A DNA stretch of 64,000 nucleotides from Phoronis australis. Taxonomy: Eukaryota > Phoronida > Phoronidae. The stretch's first letter is position 1; every line of letters begins with the position of its first letter. The notes under the pieces were generated by a model. It was not told where the DNA came from. It made no database searches and saw only the letters and a list, made by a program, of their open reading frames with translations. The DNA is taken from positions 855,895 to 919,894 of the forward strand of contig NMRA01000089.1 in NCBI GenBank assembly GCA_002633005.1. Direction: 5' to 3'. The position numbers were made by a program, and so were the translations under genes. Of this stretch, positions 1 to 8,796 are shown in pieces.

Positions 1-3000
1 TCAATAGCTGTAATAGCTGGCTTGTTTTTCACTGGCTCACCTCCTTTGAAAGGAAAAGTCAAATACTGGACAAGCAAGAAAATTTCAGTGTTTCACTTAA
101 ATTTTCTGTATTTTGTTACCTCAACTGGATGTCTCAAAATTTTTATGCTTTTAAGCTGCTGCTAAGTTTTTTAAGTGCAGTACAAAGTTTAAGTGATCGG
201 ACAAAATACCGTTTCACTGTCATAACGGGTCATTCTAGAGTGCTATAGTAAAATCCCTCCAACATATGATAAAAATAATTGCCAAAGTCAACTTTTTCAT
301 TTTTCAAAGACTCACAACATTATTGGTAAATGTGAATGTGAATGCCCACATTTTCACGCTGTCTGACGGTAGCTATGACAACGACATATAAGTGAAGACT
401 TATATTTCTCTTTTAAGAAAAAATCATAAATTCACTTGTCTGCCATGTTGTATGCTAAATTAACAAGATTAATCACACTCTTGTTTGTGCATACACTTAG
501 CCATCAGGATTGGGAATTATTTCCCTTGCACTCAGCCATTACAATGCAATTTCAGGTCGTTTTGTCTGATTATTTTTGACAAATCCTGTACAAGTTTTCG
601 AATTCAAAAGTTGGTGTTTTTGACATACCGCTATATGGTCCTACATGGTGTTTTAAAGCGAACATCTTAACTGTTTTTCACTAATTGCAGATATTCAAAT
701 TAGTTACCCTGGGGAGGGCTTTTGAGTCGCAACAGGTGTAGCCGTTTTCAAAACAAACTGTGCAACTTCAAATTTTGAATGACAAAGTTTCCTTGCACAA
801 AACTGCGATTAAGTATATGCATTTCTTTTCTGTGACGGCAAAATCTTGACAGGTTTTGCTCCACACACTTTGTTGAAATCGCGAGAACTTCCTGTGCAAA
901 GCCATTTACATATATAATCAGCAGCTAGGCTTAAGTAACATCACATTAAATCACTCTGACTAGATTTTGACAAAAATGTCATTTTTGTTATAAAAGTTCA
1001 AATTAACTGCCGAAAAATTCTTGCAAGGGTTTCATCGTAGTTTGACAGAACCTGTCTGAATTTTGTCGTGAGTCTGCCTTGTTTATTTTGAAAACTTTTG
1101 TTACAAATGCAGGGTATTCACAGGATGTCATGACCAAACAAACATTCCACAGGTCTTCCAAATCTCTCATAGCAAAGTTAACTGGAGCAGTTTTACCTAC
1201 AGATACAGGCATCGTGACTGAGAAAGGGAATTTTTCTGAAATGAGCGACAACGCTAAATTAAACCCCATAGCTCTGCAATTGCATCTTAATAATCTGCCG
1301 CTACACCAAATCCCACGCACTAAACTGTAAAGTATTTCAAGCGTATTTAAGTTGTAAACACACCTTGATTTCAATGAACGTCTATTGGACAATAACAAGA
1401 ATTGGTGATTTCTAATAAAATCACAAAACAACGGATTTTGTTGTTTGTAGGTATTGCCAAAGCTAATTTCTTCAAGTATCCCATCCTACAGTAGTCTTAA
1501 AAATGCATAACTGTATGAAACCGAATAGTGTCCCTTTAATTCGCCACTCTGTGATGAATAGTTGACATAGACAAGTGTTGTAATACGATAATGTGATTGA
1601 CTTTTTACTCAGTATCGCAGCTAAACTAGTGTACCAAAAGCCAGTCACATAAGTGCTATACTCTTTATGTCCAATCAATTTTGCATAGGCTGCCTGCTGA
1701 TTGCAGGTGTGATATTTCATAGTGTTTCCTTGAAACTTGATCTTCCACATGGATAATCCTAACATTCCTGTTGGCATTAGTGCTGCTCAATGGCTCTCCA
1801 GTTGTTAGATCCAGTCAAAACATATGGTTGAACTTTTCTTTTGAATTTGTATGCTAAACAGTCTTCCTCCAGGCAAACAGCATTCACCTGGTCAGAAGTC
1901 ACTCCTGTCATGGAGGGGACAAGCTTTGAAATGTTACCTAAAACAACAAACAGGTCACAATTCAGTATGGTAGATTGCCTGTGATTTCCTATCTTGGTAT
2001 GTTTGTACAGTCAAGCATCGTTTTGCTGCTTTTCACCTGTTATACAAAGTGATTAAATTTGATCTTGGAATTGTTTTGACTGTCAATGCCACAACAAAGG
2101 CAAACTTTTCTGGTGTTTAGGGCTAATCACAGGTCAATAGGGGTTTAAAGGGTTTAGGCCAATGTGTCATTCAACTCAAATCTCTAATGCAGTCAGGCTG
2201 ATCTCAAAGCTGACCTCACTTTGATTGGCATGTCTGATCAACTGGTTTGAGTGTCTGATATTAAATAGCTAACAGTGTGCTATGATTTGATGTCTGTGAT
2301 TGTTCGTGTATCCACTTATGCAAACAGGTCAGGGGAAATGTTTGTAACGATCTTGATTTGTTTCCCAGATGCCCTGACCTGTAAATAGCCCAGGTCGTAG
2401 TAAACGAAATATAACGCAAGATCTACTCTGTTGGTCAAGGTGTGTTGAGGCGAACACTGGCTGGGAGTCACCTTTCGACTGTCATTGTCATGCTGCTACT
2501 TGGTGAGTTTAATTTTCATTTCTGGCCTTGGTGGGTCATTGTTCAGTGAACACATTTAGGCTGATGAAAGTCTGCATTTGTGTTGCGTATGCTCACAGCT
2601 AGAAGTTGGAGATTGTGTTGTCGGTGTGTGCCCATGACATCAGTGGTCGTGTAACTCTCTGCAGGTCTTGAATACTTGTACCTGTGAGTTGTAAACTTGT
2701 AGTGGACAGAGTTCAAGAAAAAAGCGTGTGCAATACAAACTACTCGATTAACATTGTGGATTTCCCAGGTAAATGTTAATCTTTCTAAATGTGACAGACA
2801 TTCCCAAAAGCAGTCTAAAGAATTATTTTTGACAATGGGAGCAATTGCTTGGTCTTGATTTTTGAAGACTCATTTTATTATCTTTTTGAAAGCTGTAAGG
2901 CATCATTAAAGTTAAACCCATGTGCTTTGTGTCAAAAAACAAATTCTGATTTAGAGGTCACTTACCGTTATAAGATTGATCTCATCTTATTCCCTGCCCA

Positions 3001-3032
3001 GTTTAGAAGTGATCTCTGGGCTCAGAAAGAAC
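1..3032. other. Left flank, no gene recognised
   Basis: AT-rich sequence with short chance reading frames on both strands. The only possible functional site noted is the candidate donor at 2503. Confidence 0.5.
2400..2502 (+). other. Candidate untranslated first exon of the RIN-like gene
   Basis: A strong donor (TTG|GTGAGT, intron from 2503) follows a stretch without repeats. If spliced to the acceptor at 18785-18786 it would place a short ATG-led reading frame (ATG at about 2490) into the exon at 18787, ending at the TGA at 18813-18815, so it would be leader sequence only. There is no transcript evidence and other first exons are possible. The start of this interval is arbitrary. Confidence 0.2.
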
Positions 3033-3155
3033 TGACAATTCGTTATTTCTTCAAACCAAGCTGATGTCTCTGATCCAATAACATATTGACAGTTCGTTTT
3101 TTCTTCAAACCAAAATGGTCTCTCTGAACCAATAACGTATTGTCAGTTCTTTCAA
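3033..3155 (+). repeat. 54-bp tandem repeat, about 2.3 copies
   Basis: Units begin at 3033, 3087 and 3141, each with TGACARTTCGTT, a TTCTTCAAACCAA block and CCAATAACRTAT. They lie just outside the left end of the transposon-like element. Confidence 0.8.
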
Positions 3156-3314
3156 AGCCCTGAAGTAAGTTCAAATGTGACCAACAAACAACTTGAGACC
3201 AATTTTACAATAATAAATGGACTTAGTCAAAACCTTTTTTACTGTAAGCGTGCGTTTAGTCTCACTTTAAGGTTAGGTTTCTAATGTAGCTCAATGTTAC
3301 ATGTCTAGTCTTCA

Positions 3315-3645
3315 GGGCCTTTCATACTAACGTCGACGCGTCGATGGTTTGGGGAGTTGCGGTCAGTATGAACGCTTAACTCCGGTACTGGATCGTAGTT
3401 AAGAGCTCCAGTTAACATCGCAGTTAATAGGTTGATTTAAAGTGTAAATTGCAAGGTCTAAGTATGTTAAATTGTAATAATATTTTCAAGATACTGTTAG
3501 TTGGATATATCTTCTTCCAATTATCATGTTATTGTGTCTGTAGTTAAGTTAAAAAGCGAAAATTAAAAAAAAATCCGCGAAAAGTTGACCTTTGACACCG
3601 TGACATGGTGTTGGGGAACACAAACTAGATCAATATCCCACAATG
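3315..3645 (+). repeat. Left terminal inverted region of the transposon-like element
   Basis: Includes the terminal repeat, a 12-bp palindrome TCGACGCGTCGA at 3333-3344, the AGTATGAACGCTTAACTCCG motif at 3365, a block at 3431-3459 matching 8392-8419 inverted, and the promoter-proximal box TGACATGGTGTTGGGGAACA at 3601 that recurs inverted at 8187-8210. Confidence 0.7.
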
Positions 3646-3712
3646 CAGTTTACCGCCCATACAAAACAGTGGAAGACGAACAAGGAGGGTTCAATCTTGG
3701 CGTGATTTAGAC

Positions 3713-3959
3713 ATGGTACATCGGTGTGTGTGCGCCAACTGTGCTAACACCACCCAGGTTGAAGGCGTGACCCTATTTAGGTTTCCCAAAGACAAGCATC
3801 TGGCCGCGAAATGGCACGTTTTCGTGTGCACTGCTCGTCATTGTAAAATGACTGTCGAGTCGGCCAGTCTGTCGGAGCCGAAATATGCTCCGACCACTTT
3901 GAGGACGGCTGCTTCGACGACAAACATATCATGAAGTTTGAAGCTGGTCTTGTGAAAAG
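3713..3959 (+). pseudogene. THAP zinc-finger domain, frameshifted, left gene of the element
   Basis: From ATG 3713 the frame gives MVHRCVCANCANTTQVEGVT then LFRFPKDKHLAAKWH: the Cys-x4-Cys (Cys5, Cys10), FRFP and Trp34 of a THAP (C2CH) DNA-binding domain. The second half, ICSDHFEDGCFDDKHIMKFE, containing the Cys-x2-His, appears at 3883-3957 in a different frame. One indel between about 3830 and 3883 therefore breaks the gene, or the assembly has an error. The segment ends in a good donor, AAAAG|GTAAGT at 3960. The downstream AVPTI-type box of THAP domains was not found. Confidence 0.65.
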
Positions 3960-4289
3960 GTAAGTTATCTTCATAATTTATGGCTTATATCCATGACGCT
4001 TTCTCAGTGCTTGAACTATAACGATCTTTTTTCGCAATCACCATAGTTCTCGCGGTCAACAATTGCTGAGTGTTGCCGGTGGTATTTCTTTGGAATGTTG
4101 CCCAGTAGGCTATTTGTTGATTCAACTGTTCTTGGTGTTGTGTGTGTAGCAGCGCTAGTTGAGCATCATGTTGACCCAATGCAATTTCATTTGCTGATGG
4201 TTCTCAAAGTCAAGTCACGCGAAGTCAGTAAGGATCATTTAGGGTATCATATTTTTGAGAATCATTGTCTTCAGCCAAATTAGAGTGGA

Positions 4290-4730
4290 GATATACACCT
4301 GGTACTATGGGGAGAGCAGCACTTGGGGGGACAATACCATCAGCCCCCTATGGTGCACACCGCCCATGCCGATGGGCGGCCCAGCTCTGAAGTAACTACA
4401 TACATGTACTATAGCCCTGTTGTAGATGTGCTTCCGGTGAATCATATGAGCCTCTGTTAGCTACTCGCTAATGGGAAATTGCCTATTAGCTGAATGGTTA
4501 GCACGCTTGCCGGTTTTATGGGGGTCGTGGGTTCGATTCCTGAGTCGGGTAATCTCGGCTATTACTACAGCCCCCCCCCCCCCACCCTACGAGGCTATGG
4601 TGCGCTTCAGAGACCACTGTATTTGAGCATCAGGAGGTTCTTTGTGGGGTTTTGTCAACCAAGTAATAGATGGTGGTGTGCTGACAAAAGTTTGAACTGT
4701 TCTAACGATGGTACTTAAGTTGCACGGTTT
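4290..4730 (+). repeat. tRNA-derived SINE-like insertion
   Basis: A polymerase III A box (TAGCTGAATGG at 4487-4497) and a perfect B box (GGTTCGATTCC at 4530-4540) are correctly spaced. ATTGCCT before and GGGTAAT after can pair as an acceptor stem, but the D stem does not form, so this is a tRNA-derived repeat rather than a working tRNA. A C-run follows at about 4571. Outer boundaries are uncertain. Confidence 0.55.
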
Positions 4731-4899
4731 TGATTATTAAAGTAACCTGCTTCAAAAATAAAACAGGGTTAACTCTGGTTTTGGCCTTTGCTTGAAGGTT
4801 ATAAAAGTAGGCGAAAACTTGCACTTAGGTGACGTCGTGTTTAACTTAAATCATTGATTCAAAATGATTTTTACTTTAAATTGCAGTTGTGCTTTTCAG

Positions 4900-5081
4900 A
4901 GTATGTGAACGAAGTAAGGAAGAATACGTTACACTTGTTGCGAAATAAAAGAGAAGCCAGTGACCTCGAAATTTGTTTGGAAATTGACGCCCCTCCAATG
5001 CTGAGTGCTGGTGCTCCAGACGTGTCCAAGGAGGAGGCCGTGGCACGGATGAGGAGCCGATATCCAGACAAATTCAATTAG
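4900..5081 (+). CDS. Candidate last exon of the THAP gene
   Basis: After the acceptor TTTTCAG a 59-codon open stretch encodes YVNEVRKNTLHLLRNKREAS, LEICLEIDAPPMLSAGAPDV and EEAVARMRSRYPDKFN, ending in TAG at 5079-5081. Charged, helical composition suggests real coding sequence. Its phase fits the frame of the THAP start but not the frame of the ICSDHF half, so an intermediate exon may be missing or disrupted by the SINE-like insertion at about 4.3-4.7 kb. No family recognised. Confidence 0.4.
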
Positions 5082-5140
5082 ACTGCTTGTTTTGTCAATG
5101 GACAGTACTGATATTTCTTTCCATCACATACATGACAATG

Positions 5141-5510
5141 AATGATATTGGGGCACGAAAAGACTGACGACCCACACAGGTACCTTTTCGCCCCCTTACC
5201 GATGCATTATATGGGACGGCAACAGTTTACTGTTAATCAAATAAACCTAAAAGCTATGCCACAATATTTATAGTCATTATATTGAAGTAACATTGAAATG
5301 TTTCAATGTTAGAACATAGTATGTCGCAGGGTTTATACAAAGCGGACAGCCATATGGCACGCTCAAAAGTGTTTCACGATTTCCAATACTGGTACTATAA
5401 ATACTCTAGCATTGCTATCTGTACAGCTTTCAAAAAAAAACCCTTAAAACATTGGTAGTGATGAAAATATACATGGGTCGTCAGTCTTCTCGTGTCTGCC
5501 AATATCATTC
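5141..5510. repeat. Foldback / MITE-like inverted repeat
   Basis: The arm AATGATATTGGGGCACGAAA with its continuation to 5174 recurs inverted at 5474-5510. The arms are about 35 bp and separated by 300 bp. It lies between the 3' ends of the two convergent genes of the large element. Confidence 0.6.
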
Positions 5511-6382
5511 AAATTGTACGACAGAATAATCATTTGCACAGAATCCCAACTCTACTGTCTAACATTTTCTTGCGAGTTTTTTTGCGAGTGGTCCAAGCAC
5601 TCTCTCCAGATTTCTCACTTCCTATACATGTGTATAATTTTGTGTGTTTTATACCATGTCATAGACATCTGAAGCTATTGCATACTGTAGCTTTTGGGTG
5701 GAAATTCAGTACTTTGCCACGTCATGGTAGTTAATGTCTTGTTGAATTACAGTAGAACTCGGTAAGTTGGAGCCAGTGAGACAGATATTTCATCGAAGTC
5801 AAAGTTACTTGGAGGCGTTACAGGAATTAATGCATGCTAGCCTTTCTAGTTTCCAATGAAGCACTACCAATGTAACGAGTCCTACTGTATAAGAAGAGGG
5901 CAGGAGATTCAGTCTCTACCTCAGACAATAGTCCAGATTTTTATGTAACAGCAATATTGTTGAATGTGTTCACTTGAAACTCACTAACAACTCCAGTGAG
6001 ACCAATTCCTAAGTAAACCATAACTGATGTTGAGTTTAGAGGTTTATAATGTAGTTCTAGTAACATTACACTTGTCATGACCATGTCACTATAAGTTCCT
6101 GAACATCAATATATGCTACTTTCTTTGTCAATTGTTTACCATTCTGAAAACACAGAAATCCATCATGGAATGCCAACTTCATTTTTGTACCACTGAGATT
6201 GCGCTGTGATTGCATTCGTTTGTTAGGATATTTGTTCTCTCTATGGAACTTGTCACTTATTTCAACTCGTCCAAAGTAGATACTCCCCGAGTCACAAGTT
6301 TTAGTAATAGAGTACTTAGGTAATGAGCTGGAGTTGGCATTCCAGGGATAAGACAACTCGATATATATATACATAAATGAAA
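5511..6382. other. Central part of the element, no gene assigned
   Basis: Contains a - strand open stretch of 99 codons (6374-6075) without recognisable domain or splice context, directly after the stop of the P2X7-like gene; most likely its 3' UTR. A short AT microsatellite lies at 6361-6372. Confidence 0.5.
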
Positions 6383-8177
6383 CTAATAAGAAAACCCTTG
6401 AAACTCAAAGTCCTCCTCATTTCCCGGTGGAGGGTAAAAAGCTCTGATGCAGGCTACTGCGCATGCTGGAATTACAACACGGACAGTTCGTCCTAGGTGA
6501 CCATGCACCCATCTTTGGAACTGTCTGTAGGCTATGTGTCGCATCCTTTTATCAAAGGGTCCGTCATAGCCATCCGGATATTGGCTTTTATACTGCAACC
6601 ATGCAGTCTCCAAAACATCACGATTGATGCACACAGGTTGAAAACTTCCATGGTACACGATACATTTTTTTCTTCCGTTTAAGTTGTCCCTCTTCATTTC
6701 GTCCTCAAGTTTAGCAATAACTTTGTCGACTTCTTGACAACATACTCTTTCTTCAATGACTGCAGTAGTCTGACAGTTGTCACACGTGCACCTGCAAGAT
6801 GTGACAATATGTATACATTACTTTAGTAAACATCAAAATGTCGAATTGAAAAAATTACTGATTTACCAAGAGTGTCTCGGCCAAATTAATTGAGGGTTTG
6901 CAATGACCTCAGTTTTCGAGAAGACTGATTGTTGAGCAGCGACCTGTTTAAAACAGAACAAAAATGAAACTAAATTCCAAAAAACAAGCTTTGAAACATC
7001 ACATAAATAGTAAAGATATTTACTTTTCATACAAATGAATACTGCTACACCCAGGGCAGTGGCAGATCATGCCTGGGGGATATATATATAGGAATGGACA
7101 TACTTAGTTTGATTTGCTGACACCTGATTCATTGATGGAGGGGTCTGTTTTGTTAATAATCGTGAATATTACAGTAAACATTTTTAAAAACTTCTCAATA
7201 TCCGATGCCTTCTATACTCTTTAGAAACTTTACCAGACGGTTCCTTCCCAAGTCAACTCGCACCCAAGCCATGTACCAATTTTCACAAATAACAGCAACA
7301 TTAGGTACATAGGCATGAAAGCATTGACTTACACAAACTAAACCTGGTTAGAAAAACGTGTGTACATTGCTCTGGGTCCAAGTTGACTTGGCCCTAGAGT
7401 ATGAAAATGAAGTGACCTGTTTTATAACCCATGGAATTCCCTTCAGCCCCCAGGTAAGAAAGTCTAAGTTGCAAAATTGCAATTCTTTTTTCCTCTTGTT
7501 TACACTACACAGTTGAGTATTGGGAGGTGGTTCTCATTATTTCCCATGCATACATTTATTCACTCACTAGTAAGACTGAGCTCAGAGGAGTAGGAGACAA
7601 CTTCGTACAATGCCCAATTGTCTGCCAGTGAAAGCCAGGATTCTAACCCGAGTCTCACAAACAAGAGTCCGGGGCCCAAACCAATGCGCCACTGTCCAAA
7701 AATAATCAAAGACCACACATTGTTGAGTGATTTGCGTAAGTGCAACGAGTCCCATTTTTTATCACTGAAACTGGTACTTATCCACGGCTGAAAAATGATT
7801 CATCAGTGGGGACAAGAGCGCCTGGGAGTGACCGGTAAAGCTACTGAACTTAGACCAAGTAGTAATTTGCGGTAGTATGATGCATATTTATAATATTCTT
7901 ACCAGTCACTTACATTCTGTCGCAACTCCTGCGCACCTTCTGCCCGTTGATATTCACTGCACAAACCGGCTGGGGCTGGATCGTCGTCAACCGGAGCAAG
8001 GGGATCGAGGGAAAACGGTTCTACTAGAGAGAAGGTGTGAGCACAAATTGTTCCTATGGGGTCTGTCGCCTCCTCCTCCACATCCGAAACGTCAGAATCG
8101 TCTGAAAACTCCACCTGACCCTCCCTGTATCTTTCAAAATATTCTTCATCTACGCTGCTGTACTCACGGGGATCCAT
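6383..8177 (-). CDS. P2X7 intracellular-domain-like (zinc-binding) protein, 3 exons, 249 aa
   Basis: Seen: exons 8177-7914, 6943-6867 and 6791-6383 join in phase (0, then 2) with GT-AG borders and no stop. The N-terminal 88 residues are acidic (DDSDVSDVEEEATDPIG). The C-terminal half has CTCDNCQTT, ERVCCQE, CIVYHGSFQPVCINRDVLE, RHIAYRQFQRWVHGHLGRTV and RVVIPACAVACIRAFYPP, the Cys/His pattern of the domain known as the P2X7 intracellular (ballast) domain. No membrane segments or channel part are present. Such stand-alone proteins are common and multicopy in invertebrates; their function is unknown. Here the gene starts inside the right terminal region of a transposon-like element and appears intact, unlike the THAP gene opposite. 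Confidence 0.82.
6944..7913 (-). other. Intron 1 of the P2X7-like gene
   Basis: Donor GTAAGT at 7913-7908 and acceptor AACAG just above 6943, read on the - strand. Contains an AT microsatellite near 7080 and a SINE-like insertion at 7560-7695. Confidence 0.7.
7560..7695 (-). repeat. tRNA-derived SINE-like insertion, - strand
   Basis: Read on the - strand: an A-box-like TGGCGCATTGG (about 7686-7676) followed by a B-box-like GGGTTAGAATCC (7649-7638), then a non-tRNA body CTTTCACTGGCAGACAATTG. The arrangement is typical of SINE heads. It differs in sequence from the one at 4.5 kb. Confidence 0.55.
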
Positions 8178-8186
8178 ATTGTTTTC

Positions 8187-8792
8187 TTTGTGTTCCCCAA
8201 CACCACGTCACAGATGTGTAACGAAGGAAAATGGCGCCGTTTCTATTTTCCGTTACAACAATGGCGTTACAACGCCACGGCAACAAATATGTAAATAACT
8301 TTTTATAGCGACGTACAATTCAGTTAATGTTAAGAATATAGCAAGAATAATTATCAACACGAATTTAGAGCATATCGTTGTTCAGATTGGTTGAGACCTT
8401 GCAATTTACACTTTAAGACTGCAGCGTCGACGCTGCAGTATGAACGCTTAACTCCGGTCCAATCGAAGTTATCGCCAGGTGCCACTGTTATCGTCAACAG
8501 TTACAGAGTAGTGCCGTTACTAATAACTACTTATTTTTTGCTTTAATGATAACCAATCGATTTAAAAATGAGTTTAATTTCATTTAGCACATTTAAATGT
8601 TCCAAATTGTCACATTGAAAAAAATCTTAGCGTGCAGCGCTACATTGTGATAACTTCGATGACGTCAGCATCACCAACCCTTTACTTCGATGGTCATTAA
8701 CTACCGAAGCCAGTATGAACGGTCCAGTTAACTGCGCTGTTTACATCGACGCTCCGGAGCTCAGACCGGAGTTAAGTCAATATGAAAGGGCC
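8187..8792 (-). repeat. Right terminal inverted region of the transposon-like element
   Basis: Matches the left end in patches: the box at 8187-8210, the block at 8392-8419 and the final terminal repeat. It is longer than the left end and carries a perfect 22-bp palindrome at 8418-8439 centred on GTCGAC, plus extra subterminal copies of AGTATGAACG at 8437 and 8712. Confidence 0.7.
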
Positions 8793-8796
8793 TTAA

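Larger units (their letters stand above)
3315..8792. mobile_element. 5.5-kb DNA transposon-like element with THAP and P2X7-like (zinc-binding) genes
   Basis: Seen: the left end GGGCCTTTCATACT and, inverted, the right end GGCCCTTTCATATT form terminal inverted repeats. The flanks are TTCA (3311-3314) and TTAA (8793-8796), a near-match target duplication. Inside the ends are further shared blocks: a 27-bp-scale inverted block (about 3431-3459 with 8392-8419) and a motif AGTATGAACGCTTAACTCCG in direct copies at 3365 and 8437, with a weaker copy at 8712. Two convergent genes occupy it, plus two SINE-like insertions and a foldback repeat. Known: THAP domains occur in P-element and Kolobok-type transposases, Kolobok inserts at TTAA, and Harbinger inserts at TWA. 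The superfamily cannot be fixed because no transposase was recognised. Confidence 0.75.

Noticed and set aside
1003-1431. 142-codon - strand open frame
   Set aside because: No domain, splice context or neighbour supports it; composition looks like chance in AT-rich DNA.
3985-4200. - strand Gln-rich coding-like stretch (QHDAQLALLHTQHQEQLNQQ)
   Set aside because: Composition is suggestive of a helical tail, but no flanking exons or domain were found and it may be a repeat fragment inside the element.
4477-4555. Functional tRNA gene
   Set aside because: A and B boxes and an acceptor-like pairing are present but the D stem does not form and no normal anticodon arm is seen; a SINE head fits better.
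7877-8221. 114-codon + strand open frame
   Set aside because: Shadow of the first exon of the P2X7-like gene on the other strand.
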